DNA of 64,000 bases from Nannochloropsis oceanica (Eukaryota > Sar > Eustigmatophyceae > Eustigmatales > Monodopsidaceae), in the NCBI GenBank assembly GCA_004519485.1, contig CP038113.1, forward strand, positions 206,501 through 270,500, in the 5' to 3' direction. The notes beneath the pieces are model-generated. The model was not told the origin of the DNA. It was given only the letters and a program-made list of their open reading frames with translations, and made no database searches. Position 1 is the stretch's first letter. The number at the start of each line of letters is the position of its first letter. A program made the position numbers and the translations under genes. Below, piece after piece: positions 45,601 through 56,907 of this stretch.

Positions 45601-46766
45601 GAAGGAGAACCTCCAAAATCTTGAAAGGACAAGTTACCCTCCTCTCTATGCGTGGCGAACAAGGCCGTAAATGTAGGCCCTCCCATGAATTTGTACAATC
45701 GCACCGGGCCTGAGGTAGCGGCTAGGACTAGACGATGCCTCTGGAGCTGCTGCTGCGGCTGCTGCTGCTGCTGTGGTAGGGAGGGAGGGAGGGAGGGGCA
45801 TTCCAATGTTTCGAATTCCAGGCTCCGGATAGGCAAGGGCTCCTCCAGCTCGTGGACTTTTACCAACGGCCATTCCTTCCCTCCCTCCCCCCTTCCTCCT
45901 CCTCCTTCGCCTCCACCGCTACTGCTACAACTACTGCCAACCCCCCCACCCCCTCCTCCTCCCCACTCCAGCACCGTTTCGAACAATTGTCCTTGGCGAG
46001 AGCCCACCAAGATCGACCTAGTGCTCGCCTCGCTTCCATACGCGCGGTCGAACGCAATGCTTTCCACCACCACGCCGTGCCACGTTGTCAGTTTTTTCGG
46101 TTTTGACCCCCTGGCATGGAGGTAAAAATGCTCTGCGGTGGTCAGGCTTACGATGAGATGACTTCCAGTTGGGTCCAAAAACAGCTTGTATATACTACTA
46201 CTGCTGCTGCTGCTGCTTGTGGTCGATAGAAAGACGATTTCCGGGTCCTGTGCTCCCGCGAGACCCCAACGAATGAGGGTGGCGTCGGATAAGGCGAGAA
46301 TTAAGACACCGTTTTGCATGACGGCATGGTCAATAGTAGGTGGGCTGCTGCTGCTGCCGCCGCCTCGCCTACTAATGTTATTATTACGAGCGCTGTTTGG
46401 AGTGGAGTTGGAGGAACGAAACGAGGCAGGAGGGAGAAATGCGGAGGAGGAAAGTCGCTCCGTGGTAGGACCACTGCCGACACCGGCAGCAGAAGCAGCA
46501 GCCGCAGCGAGCGCGGCAGAAATATCTATGCGACGCAAGGAGAAGATGTCCGTTGGGTATTCCACCGCTCGTCCGCCAAAGTCCGCAGCTGCTTGTGACC
46601 CACGTCCGCGTCGTCGGGCTGCGGCGTGGATGCGGTTGGGGGAGCTTTCTGGGGAGAAAACGCCACCGCTAGCAAGACCCGTGTTGCTGCCTTGTCGGGC
46701 ACTGCTGCTGCTACCGCTTCTCGTGGCGGCCGTCGTAGTCGTTTCCCATTGCTCAAAGACGTCCAT
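42696..46766 (-). CDS. VPS18: VPS18 (Pep3), HOPS/CORVET tethering subunit with RING finger
   Basis: Three exons: 46766-45186, 45070-43162 and 43040-42696. The product would be about 1277 residues. VPS18 is a core subunit of the class C tethering complexes that drive late endosome, vacuole and lysosome fusion. Exon 1 encodes the N-terminal beta-propeller region (SDATLIRWGL, LFLDPTGSHLIVSL, ILVGSRQGQLFETVLEW) ending VVTEFHFVLLFPKRLQVVSRLNGK. Exon 2 encodes helical repeats (FDLAYKYCKTASARAVVDAAQ, LVYL-type repeats, ACVFLYSCLGLYEEAVALAL, DLLPYFPEITTIDAFKEKIC). The RING-H2 is split across exons 2 and 3: CDLCSDP, FYLFPCRHTFHATCLARF and CPWCGDVMIRTVD. A run of 16 C (44456-44471) shifts the frame by one base inside exon 2; coding continues in homologous sequence on both sides. 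It is longer than the usual roughly 970 residues because of Gly/Ser/Gln insertions. Confidence 0.88.
44456..44471. repeat. Run of 16 C in VPS18 exon 2 with frame conflict
   Basis: On the coding strand this is 16 G within a Gly-rich linker. A length divisible by three (15 or 18) would keep one frame through exon 2. Confidence 0.85.
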
Positions 46767-47965
46767 GGCTGCAATACAAAGGTGATTGGGGAGTTGGAGG
46801 GGCGGTCAGATCATGAGGGCTGCGGAAAATCCCCGTGGTTGGCGTACAGAAAGAAGACGCTTTTCGCAGCGATATCACCGTGGAAGATCCACGTCTGGCT
46901 TTGCTGGAAGGAGTCGTTGGCCTCAAAGACTCGCATAATTTGTCATGGAGAGTTTTGCAAAGAATTTTAGTGCTGAATTTGTTTAAATCTTTTCCCCCCT
47001 CTCCCCCCGTAGGGTAGGCAGGGGTGAGGAGGTTGATGCTGCGAAGAGGCAACTTTGAGGCGGCTTCGAGGCAAGAGAAATCAAAGTCTCAGGGATAGTC
47101 GGAAGGATTCGATATTTTTTTTTTGACGAGATAGCATGTGAACAGGGAGCGGTATGGGACGAAATGTGCTCGGAGCCCCAAGTGAGGGATTTTGGTAGAA
47201 TGGGTCTGGCAAGTGGCATAGGACAGACCGGAGTAAATGGATTTCCCCTGCAATTTACTATCGTCGAGGACAGACATACATGTTTCACAAGCCCCGATGG
47301 TTGAATTGCAGGAGGCCTGAACCACCTCAAACGACAACGACGATAACTACAGCAACAGCATCAAAAGACGAATCGTATACAGAAAATATGGAAAGGGAGA
47401 GGCAAGAGGCAAAACGAAATGAAAGTCGCTGTCGATAATTACCCATCGGTTTAGTTTATGATATTGATTGTCCGGCCCCCCTTCGTTCAGTCGCCATCAA
47501 AATACCTCATTTGCATACCTCTTTCATTGCCTCTCTAAAACAGCTCACAGAATAAATAAAATGTTGTGTGCGTCGTTCCTGCTCTGGGAAAAAGCTGGCA
47601 TAATCAATCCCACCATAGACTCAGAGACGCCATAAAAGGCACACCATGCCTGCATGTTTTTCTCGCCTATTTTCTATTTTCCCCTCTGTCTCTCTTCACC
47701 TCAATTCAATAGACACCGCGCCCCACTGAAGCAACTTGCTGTTTTTACAGCACGTGAAGGTCATGATGTCAATTTGGTAGGGAAATAAGAGCCTTGCCGC
47801 CGACTGCTACTTCAAACATCAGCGAACAAGAAGCCATCCCTCCTACCCCACACATGCGATAGGGGTATGATCAATCTGTTTCCCTTCTTCCATCATCCTA
47901 TTTATATTAACCGTCACGTTCTCATGTAAAAAAAACTTTCATCAGTCAAACCCTCCTCCTCCTGT
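46767..47965. other. Intergenic, 1.2 kb, nothing recognised
   Basis: VPS18 promoter side and the 3' flank of the second phosphate transporter. AT content rises at 47330-47960. No gene supported. Confidence 0.5.
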
Positions 47966-50240
47966 TCACCTGACCTTCGCCTCATCCTCAACCGTCGGCG
48001 GCGCCGTCAAACCCGTCGCCTCCTCTGCGGCATGACTTGACCCCTTCTTCACAACCAACTCCAAAGCCTCTACCTCCCCCTCCACCTCCTCCTCCACGGA
48101 ATATATATTCTCCACCTCCTCTAAACTAGCATGCGGTTTGTCTTGGACCAACGCCCAGGTCCACAGGAACCCAATCACCGAGAGCACCGCGCAAGCAATG
48201 AACACCACGCGGATCCCTTTTTCTTGAGGCCCCGGGTCCGTCGTATTGCGGCAATTCCCCCCGGGGCAGAACATGTTCGCCACTTTCAAAAACACACTGG
48301 CCCCAATGGCCGCCCCCGCTTTCCCGAAGGCCGCACTGATGCCGTGGCACGTCGAACGCACGTCTGTCGGGAAGATTTCAGCCGGGATGACAAAGGTCGT
48401 GGTATTGGCGCCAAAGTCATCAAAAAAGAAGGTCAGAGCGTACATAAACACGAAGAGGGCGGGCAGCCCCTGGAACTGCCTGAATAGGACGGCCATCAAA
48501 CAGAAAATAATCGCCTCTCCCGCGAAGCCGATTAATTGCAGCCTCTTCCTCCCGATCCTATCGAGGAATATCACAGCGAGGATATACCCCGGCATGGCCA
48601 TGAGTTGAATGCACAGGTTCTGGACCGTCTTGGCCTCCAAGTTGTTTTCTGTGCCCATCGCGCGGGTCACGTCGGCGGAAAACAGTGAATTCCCGTAAAA
48701 CAACACGTCGAGAATGAACCATGATCCCGCCGTTCCGGCCAGCTTAACCCGATTGGCCCACACGTGCCGGGCGATGTTCCTGGCTCGATCCAAGTTGCTT
48801 GCCTTCTTCTCCTTAACCTGGTGCTTGTACGCTTCGGTTTCTTCCGCCGTCCATCGGAAGTAGACGGCTAAGATCATGGGCACGGCCCCCATGATGATCG
48901 CGAACCGCCACTGCCAGTGCGTGTTCTGAAAGCGGGATAAAAAATAGGGAGGAAGTAATGATGGGGAGGGCCGGAAGGAGGAGAGGGGGAGGTAGTGTGA
49001 GAGAACATTTTGACAGGAGGAAGAGACAGGAAAGGAACCGATATGAGAGGCCGTCTTACCGTAATTGTGAAGGCCGCGATCAACAGCATCAACGCACACA
49101 ACACTCGGCCCACACCTTGCATGCTGAACACAGCAGCCAGATTGCGTCCACGATCCTGAGGGGCGGAAGACTCGGCAGTAATGGTGGAAGCCATCGGGTA
49201 CTCCCCCCCCACCCCCATGCCCATCAGGAAACGGCAGAGCATCATTTGTTGCCAGATGTTCATGCCGAGGACTTGCGTGGGCTATACAAGAATGGAAGGA
49301 GGGAGGGGAGGAGGATTAGTGGGCTGGATGTGGACTAGAGAGGGAGGACATGGCAACCGGCATTCTCTACAAAAGACCAAGCAGGCAGTACCAGCAGGAA
49401 TAAACACCCTCAATTGATGGACCTCCCGATTGTTGACTCTCGTACATTGATAGAGCAACCCTCCTCTTCCCCCTCTCTGTTTATCCTTACCTGCACGCAA
49501 GCCGTCAGAATAGTGCCTATGATGGTCATGAAGGCGGTTATGACGAACGTAGTCTTGCGACCAAACTGATAAAAGAATTATGTGTGTATATGTGAGGAAA
49601 GAGAGATGAAGTTAAGAGTGAGTGTGACTGGTTCTCATTGCATCTGAAGTGTGTCCGGCAAAAAAGTGGCACAGCTGAATCGTTCCCTCTGTATCGTACC
49701 TCATCGCCCAGCACACCGAAGAAGAGCTGGCCCGCGAGTGCGCCCACGATAGCCATCATGGATATTTGGGTCTGCACATCAGGGGTGAGGGCGCCGTAGC
49801 TCTTATTTTGTGTCATCATCAACAGGGCTAATAGCGGGGTATAGGAGTAGGAGAAGAAGGAAGAAAGCAGTCAGTTGGTGATGCAGCAAAGAATAAGGCG
49901 GACAAGAGTGGCTGTATAACTAGGCCCAAAGAATCATCACCACCAAGCGATCAGTGGCACGCGTCCACATCCGTCCATCCTTCCTATATCAGCTTGAATG
50001 CCTTCTTCATCATATGAGAAGGGACTTACCAATATTGATGACAAAAAGGTCGTAGGAGTCCGCCATGAAGCCCGTTCCCGCAATGACGATGCGGAGCAAG
50101 CGCTTCCCGCGGTGCGATTTTGCAGGCTCATAAAAATGGTGGTGCTCAGGGTGGTAGTGTGCCAGGCGCTCCTCCGCTTTGTGGACGTCCATAGGCTCAT
50201 TTACCATAATGACTGGGGGGGTGTCACGAGATGCTGCCAT
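47966..50240 (-). CDS. Phosphate:H+ symporter, PHO84/PHT1-type MFS transporter, five exons
   Basis: Exons 50240-50030, 49827-49700, 49565-49491, 49281-49060 and 48925-47966 join in phase (531 residues). Helix 1 has GFMADSYDLFVINI. Loop 2-3 is split by an intron: GALAGQLFFGVLGDE joins FGRKTTFVITAF. The PHS signature GMGVGGEYPMASTITAE follows, then THWQWRFAIIMGAVP, GTAGSWFILDVLFYGN, MPGYILAVIFLDRIGRKRLQ and FFFDDFGANTTTFVIPAEIFPTDVRSTCHGISAAFGKAGA. The N-terminus carries HYHPEHHHF, shared in pattern with the intronless paralogue at 18313-19911. The acidic C-terminus (SVEEEVEGEVEALE) differs from the paralogue. Likely phosphate uptake; whether the two copies differ in affinity or regulation cannot be read from the sequence. 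Donors are GTAAG or GTACG. Confidence 0.92.
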
Positions 50241-51090
50241 TGTTGGAGGCTTTCGCCTGAGGCGGGGCTGTCGAGAGAGGTGATACGCTCACAGGTCCGA
50301 CCTGGTTGGGACGAGGAGATAAGAGGAGTGGTGAGGAAAAGGGATCAGACAACCGGCCATGTAAAGCAGAGGTGTAGCGAATTGAACTACGTCGTGACAA
50401 AAAAGACCCCATATCCTCCCCGCCAGCAACACTACGCGCGTAGACAGGGAGGCACTGCCGTTGGCGGATTGCCCAGCGCAGCATCCCAAGCGCATTACCG
50501 AGAGGATCCGATAAAAGTTGGAACCAAAAGGTCATGCAACACGTCATCAAGTCTCAAGAAAGGAAAGGCTATCGGATACTCCTTAGCCCCAACCAGGGGC
50601 CGCTCGTTGACAAAGGAATTGACAAACTGAACAGGCGAATGAATCTCTTTCTGGCAACAAGGAAGAGCGCGTGGCGTACGTCAATTGAATCAGAGGGCAT
50701 TTGCGCGGTCAAAAAGGGCGGAAGCGATCACAACATAATGCATTTACCATTGCATGCACCAGCAGGTATTGGGACTCGAAACGGGCCAGAGGGTGTGCTT
50801 GACAACAAGGATCAATGGCCAACAAGCCATGTAGTACAGGTGAATCTGCCGACCGACGAATGCGCCAACTCGCCCGCGGGCGAATCGTAGAATTTTTTAG
50901 GTCAACCCACCGCCTAGGGTCCACATATCAGAAAGGAATGGCGAGCGCTTGCCTCGTTATGTCTTCTGATCCACATTACGCCTCGCTATGCAATAGCCTT
51001 TGTTTGCAGGCGCGCCCTATTCTTCCTCCCACTCACAGGACCATCGTGGTTCTATATTTTCTCTCTTTTTATTTTTAAATAGATAGGTTT
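50241..51090. other. Divergent intergenic region (phosphate transporter / mS38)
   Basis: 850 bases between opposed starts. Holds two promoters. No motif assigned and no coding support. Confidence 0.5.
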
Positions 51091-51471
51091 ATGGCCACCG
51101 CGACCATTCATACGCTGTGGAGACGAGCGGCGACAGCAGTCTCCCTGGCCTTGCCTTCGACAAGCAGCCAGAGGGCCCTGACCTCGTCCGCAGCACTCTT
51201 TCCGTCTTCTGCCTCGTGTCTGACGTCGGGAAGAAGACCAATAATCTCCACGTGGACTGCCTTGGCACCCACGACCAGCAGCAGCAGCAGCAGTAGCAGT
51301 AGTAGTAGCCTCATTCCTTCATCATCATCACCATCATGGTTTCGGGGCGTGTTGAGTGGGGTCTTGGCCCGGTTCTCAAGTACATTGAAAAAGCGGCGGT
51401 CGAAGATGAACAAACATAAGCTTAAGAAGAGGAGGAAGCTGTTGCGTAACAAGAACGCGAAGAATTTGTAA
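51091..51471 (+). CDS. Mitochondrial small-subunit ribosomal protein mS38 (COX24/AURKAIP1 domain)
   Basis: Single exon, 126 residues, ATG at 51091. The C-terminal 30 residues are the mS38 domain: STLKKRRSKMNKHKLKKRRK followed by LLRNK. This very basic helix, with the KMxKHKxKKRRK core, is shared by yeast Cox24/Mrp, human AURKAIP1 and their relatives, which sit at the decoding region of the mitochondrial small subunit. The first 90 residues are Ser/Thr/Ala/Arg-rich with few acidic residues (IHTLWRRAATAVSLAL), consistent with a mitochondrial presequence, and contain a Ser run coded by AGC/AGT. Short length and a C-terminal domain are typical of the family. Confidence 0.88.
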   Translation: MATATIHTLWRRAATAVSLALPSTSSQRALTSSAALFPSSASCLTSGRRPIISTWTALAPTTSSSSSSSSSSSLIPSSSSPSWFRGVLSGVLARFSSTLKKRRSKMNKHKLKKRRKLLRNKNAKNL

Positions 51472-52737
51472 GAGACTTGGAGGTGGCGGTGGGAGGAAGG
51501 TCAGAGAGATGCCTGAAACGGGAAGGGGCGGCTGCCTGCGCGAGGTACATGGTGAGGGACGACAAAATATGTGGCAGTGCTTTAAATGTCGGTTGTCTTG
51601 CATGTGTGTTAATGGTTAGAGCCGTTGAGGTAGAGCAAGACAGTCGGAGAGAGAGAGGGGCGTAGAAGGGATAGGGTTTATGGTAACAAATAACAGCAAA
51701 TGTTCAGTATCCACGCAGATAGCTTAAGGGCAGGGAAAACGATGCATCAAAAAGCAATCCTTTGCTTTAATTTGTTTTCGGCTCAAGCCACATGGCAGCT
51801 ATGAGCATGCTTTTTGGTGTAAGGCCGGGTTTGTTGATCTTTGATATTTTTGTGGAGGAGAGAAAGGGCACGGATCTTTCTAACTTCTGCTCTCTCCCTT
51901 GACTGTTCAATTCATTGTCGCCTACTTCATCTTATGTCCCTGTCTTTCACTCTAGAGGAAGTACCTTTGACCAATCATCTGGCACTGATAATGAAAGTAC
52001 GCTCGATAAAGGCCGCATGAATGCGTGCCTGTACATTTTCGAATTCTCTGCAAGCAGGGTTGGCATAATAGATCCATGGGAAAGGTTATTGCTTGCTTCA
52101 GCGTGCCCTCATTTGCGAAAGAGCAAGTGCATAACACAACTATTCATTAATTGCACACCGAGCTTGAAAGCTGCCCTCATCATTCAATCCTGCGCCCTCT
52201 CCGCGAGGTGCCTTGAAAGTGTGCCATTACTCGAAATTTTTCAAGAACCAGAGACCAGAAACTTGTCTCTCATCTTGTGGCCATGAAAAGAGGTCTGGCA
52301 ATGGAAAGAGGACATGTCCATAATGCTCGGATCGAGAAAACCGTCGCTCCTCTGTCGATTACTTAAAGCAGGAAGGCGCACTTGTTTGCCCGAAAAGCCT
52401 CTACTAGATTTCGAGATACTAGCAAGGGTATTCTTTTTCGTTATTGCATGATATTTTTTAGTTGATTGATTGATTGATTGATTGATTGAAAAATCAACCT
52501 CCCAAATCTCACCAGCAAGGAGCCCGGGCCCCGAGCTCTCTTCGCTCTCCAGTCCGACGAGTCGTTGCACTCGAACACCTAACAACGGGTGCTTTGGACC
52601 CGACGTAGCATTTATTTGCACTTAGCACAGTCGTTCATCAATTTGACCACATGCAACTTTGACAGCACTCGCCTCACTCGTGCACGTTGTGCCTCAGCCA
52701 AACACTACGACATCACTGCTGCCTGTTGCCAAGGCCC
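51472..52737. other. Intergenic, 1.27 kb, with a (TTGA)n microsatellite
   Basis: Between mS38 and the TBC gene on the same strand. A plus-strand open frame at 51915-52286 has no domain. The (TTGA)n tract is at 52462-52489. Promoter of the TBC gene is expected near the right end. Confidence 0.5.
52462..52489. repeat. (TTGA)7 microsatellite
   Basis: Seven tetranucleotide units in intergenic DNA. Confidence 0.85.
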
Positions 52738-55700
52738 ATGACATCGTTCTACGCGGATGGGCCTGCTCGCCCCTCCTCACCCCTGCCTCCACCACCCACG
52801 ATCTGGGAAGACATGCTAGTCACAAGCTCACTTCAAGGGCACCTGATCGAACTCTTGTACACCAACGAAGTGGCCGGCCTGGGTGCTCTGAGCAGGCGCT
52901 GCAAGGCGTCGTTCTTGGCGCCAAGCCTCCTTCGATCTTCGATTCAAGCCACGGGCCCTTCGGATGCCACCCGCTTCCAGTTTTGGAAAAAGGCCTTGCA
53001 TGTACCCGAGGTGCAACACCAGCTTTTGTTCAGCCGTGACGCAGAATGTGACTTAGAAGAAGACAAAGGAGACAGGGAACTGCTCGACAAGGCGGGATTC
53101 GAGGTCTTCCAGAGCGTGCTCTTTTCCTCCGCCAGGGGGTGCGCAAATGGCGCAGGCGAGGACGCGTTGAAAGAGGTGGGGGGCAAGGGAAAAGATGCAG
53201 CGGACGAAGAGTCCCTTAATTCTTTCTCCGACGGCTGGGCCAAGCCAGAACCACAGCCACAAGAGCAGCAGCAGCAGCAGCGGTACAGTGGCAAGCGCAT
53301 GCTCGCCCAAGATGGGCAGGAAGGGGAGATCTTACGGGATGTTACGCGGACATTTCCGAAAGAGCCTCTCTTCCATGACTCCGCAGGGGTCGGGCAGAAT
53401 CTTTTGGCTAACGTGCTTAAGGCCTGCTTATCTTTCCATGACGACACAGGGTAAGTACGTGAGAGGGGTCTCTGACTGTCTGCGGGGGGAGCGACACAGA
53501 TGTGATGCGGCCCACTGATCTGTATAAATATCTATTTATAAAAATGTAACCACACAGCTACATGCAAGGGATGAACTTTATTTGTGCGTCTTTTCTCTTT
53601 GCCTTGCGTCGGCGCTTGCTTCCTCCCTCGCCCTTCAACCATTACCACCCGCACAGCCATCGAGCACCCGTGCTCCGGTGCTGTGTCACCAGTAGTGACA
53701 TTAATCGCAGTATGTACCCCCTAACAGAATCACCAATAGCTGTTTCAGGAGGAGATAAGGGAGGAGGAGGGGAAGGAACAGCAGTCTGTAAGAGCAGCTG
53801 TGGCGGCCTGCACTCGTCCTCCTTCCCTTCTTACCCCCCGCCGGACGGCAGCGGCAGCCTCAGAAGCGAAAACGACGGATACCTTTCCCACCACCATCAT
53901 CACCACTACAACAACCACCAGCAACAGCAGCAGCCGCTTGACTCGCAAGGTCCTTATTCTCCTTCTAACACCACGGATGAGGAAGACGGCTACCATTCCG
54001 ACCATTCCACACAAACCCAAGGCTCAGAGTGCTTCTCTCCCCCTCCTGCCTCCTTCTATCAACGACAGCGCTCGATACCTGTTGATGCTGCTGTCGTACC
54101 CTCTCCCCAACAACAGGAGCAGCAACATGGAGCTGCCACCAACTCAAATCCCACCAACAGCAGCAGCAGCAGCAGCAGTACCACCACGATCCCAAATCCC
54201 GAAAAAAGAGCGCTTGCCAAAAGGTACGGCTTCTTGTGGGAATGCTCCGAGGAGCACATGCACGTTGCCAGTGAGGTATTTTGGATGATGACTGCCGTCA
54301 TGTCCTCCTCATCCGGTCTGTCTATGCGCCTGTTGTGGCACCCTGACGTGCCTCACATGAAACTTCGTGTCTACCAGTTCGATCGATTGTTGTCCGAGCA
54401 TCTGCCAAGGCTACATGTGCATTTTAAGTATATTTGTTTGGCGCCTGATATTTTGGTGACGCAGTGGCATATGACCCTGCTGGCGTATTGCCTACCTTTG
54501 CGCGTGTTAACCCGTGTATGGGACGTCGTGTTTCAAGATGGGTGGAAAGCGCTTTTCCGAATCTCACTTGCGCTGCTTCAGGCGGTGGAGGAGGATTTGT
54601 TGGTGTTGAACCTAGAAGAGTCCGGGCGTTTTTTGAGGCAATGGACTTCGAAGCGACATCCGCTATGGAGAAATGCTGAGCTGCTGTTGAGGGCAGCAAG
54701 AAGATGGAAGGTGACTAGGACGACGCTGACGCAATTGCAGGAAGAGTTTGCCTTGACTCTGCTGAAAGAGCAGTTAAAAGCTGTTGCTGCAGGTGGTGGT
54801 GATGGAAATAGTGGGAAGATTACGGGTCTGACGGGAGAGTGGTTGAGTCGGTACGGGCCTCCGGGAGAAGAAGGGGGGGAAGGCTGCTGCTTGCTGAAGG
54901 GGCCGGAGCTGGAAGGGCTGCAAAGGGACATTGAATTGATTGAAGGGCCTGTAGCTAGGGATTTTGCGCATTATCGTGTGAAGATTGAGGAGGCGAGCGT
55001 GGGGTGTGAGCTGGCGGGGAGGAGGGTGGGGGAGTTGGAGGGGAGGATGACCGCGCTTAGGATGCAGGTAGAGGAGATGGAGGAGGTGTGTTCGGCTTTA
55101 CATAACCAACTTGCAGGGATAACCTTGTTGCAGCAGCAGCTGCAGCAACAGCGGGAGCGACAAAGGGAAGAAAAGAAGAAGGAAGGGGGAAAGGAAGAAA
55201 AGGAGGCGGAGGAGGAGGAAGGCGCACCAACGATGATGACAGGAGGGGGGAAGAGCTTGAGGTTGTTTAATAATCTGTTGTCTGCTCATCGAAAGGGCTT
55301 TGCTGGAACAATGTCTCCGGTATCCCTTTCTTCTCCTACCAGCGACAGCAGACCTTCGCTCGCTTCCTCCCTCCTTTCCTCTATTCGCGACATCCGGCCC
55401 TTGCAGCGACGTGCGGGTGGGGGCACCGTGACGGTGGAGGAGGATAGAAGCAGCTGCAGCTGCAGCGGCAGCGGCGGCGGCAGTCTACATGGAGGGAACC
55501 CGACGATTTTCGTGATTTCTCCCAAGACCCGCACAAAAAGTCTCGACTCCTGGTGCTCCGTCGCATCATCCTCTTCCTCCACCTCCTCCTCCTCTTCGCG
55601 GCAAAGCTCCTTAGACTTGTCAGATATGGGAAAAGTGCTAGAATCCGTGGCTCCAGGGAGAACCGCGTCATTAAGTCCCGGTACAGACTTCGTCTTGAGT

Positions 55701-56339
55701 AAAAACATTAGCAGTAGTAGTAAAAGTAGCAGTGCCAGCGGTGATAGATGCAGAACGAGCAGCGCCTGTAGCAGTAAGAGCAACAGCAGCAAGAGCCGTA
55801 CCAGCAGCGTGGGTACTGTGTTGGGGCGAAAGAAATCCAATACGTCTGTCACCACTCCACCTTCTAGCTTCTCCGTGATTGTGGACGCAGCAGGAAGAGG
55901 AAGAGGAGGAGCAGCAGTAGCAGCAGCAGCAGCAGTGACGCAACCACCTGACGACCCCCACAACAAGGATTTGTTAGTGCAAGAGAGGAAGATCTCGCGG
56001 GCGGACGCCCAGCTTACAGTGCTTAAAAAACGTTACGCTGCGTTGGAGCGAGAGAAGACAGAGGCGGGGGTGGCGTTCGAGGAAGCTGAAATCTTTCGTG
56101 CCTCGCTCTCTGAGCAATTAATGCATTTACTGCAGCAGGCAGAGGGAGAGGTGAAAAAAAGGATGAAGGAGGTGGTGCAGAGTCAACCGAAGCATCCACA
56201 CGCGGCGGAGCCTTTGGCCTTGTTGCCAAATCGGATAGTGTTGGCATCGGCGAGGAAGGCGACGCTACAGGCACAGGTCCGGCGGAGGGGGAGTAGCTCA
56301 AAGAGAGTTAAGGGAGATGAAGAGATAGTTTTGTTGTGA
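52738..56339 (+). CDS. TBC-domain Rab GTPase-activating protein with long insertion
   Basis: Two exons, 52738-53450 and 53558-56339, in phase (1164 residues); 52738 is the first ATG. TBC proteins speed GTP hydrolysis by Rab GTPases using an Arg and a Gln finger. Both are present: ILRDVTR (198-204, IxxDxxR type) and GYMQGMNF (Gln about 241, YxQ type). The start EVAGLGALSRRCKASFLAPSLL, coded in exon 1, resembles the lead-in of the domain. After about 20 residues the domain is interrupted by roughly 165 residues of His/Gln/Ser-rich sequence, then resumes with YGFLWECSEEHMHVASEVFWMM, YQFDRLLSEHLPRL, WHMTLLAYCLPLRVLTRVWDVVFQDGW and ALFRISLALLQAVEEDLL. The C-terminal half has coiled-coil segments (QQQLQQQRERQREEKK and SRADAQLTVLKKRYAALERE) separated by Ser-rich linkers. 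The Rab target is unknown. Confidence 0.88.
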
Positions 56340-56580
56340 TTATTCAAGTGGGAGAAGAAGGGAGGGGGACGGGAGATCTATTTGATAGTAATTTTTCTTC
56401 AAGGATAGGCTCAATGGCAAGGCGTATTGGAGGAAGAGAAAATGAACAAGGTTCGGCTTCTAAGCTGTGGTAACTTGATAGCCATGGGCCGCCCGTTTTC
56501 CTCACGCTGCTAATCAACCAAAGTAAAGCCAAGCAGACATCTAATTATTCCGCCCGTCTTATCTTTGCTTCGTTCTTTGG

Positions 56581-56614
<34 letters not shown>

Positions 56615-56907
56615 GACAGTTCTGAAACTTGCCATCGCCGCCGTCCTCATCCTTCTTACTATGCCTCCGTCCAAGCCTAGCATCTCCCACAGCCTGACCG
56701 ACTCCTCTTTCCGCCAACGCCACGTCTTCCTTACTACCACATCTCCTTCCCCACTCCACTTTCATCGTCTCCTACTGCAGTAATTGCATTGGTTTGACTC
56801 CAAGAAAAACACAACAATTCCTCCATCCTTGTCCTCCGTTTATCTATGTATACACTTCCGCCCCTCCCTCCATCCCTTCCATTCTTCCCTTCCTCCGTTC
56901 CACTTAT
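56340..56907. other. Intergenic between convergent genes, with (TGT)12
   Basis: 568 bases of 3' flanks. A (TGT)12 run lies at 56581-56616. No gene supported. Confidence 0.5.
56581..56616. repeat. (TGT)12 microsatellite
   Basis: Twelve TGT units, intergenic. Confidence 0.85.

Noticed and set aside
50310-50630. Plus-strand open frame upstream of mS38
   Set aside because: Lies in a divergent promoter interval and lacks any domain; it ends before the mS38 start in a different frame.
51915-52286. Plus-strand open frame of 123 codons
   Set aside because: No domain, atypical composition compared with neighbours, and no promoter or splice context.
52541-52620. Possible tRNA-like segment with TTCGAGT
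   Set aside because: Acceptor and anticodon stems could not be folded to tRNA geometry on either strand.
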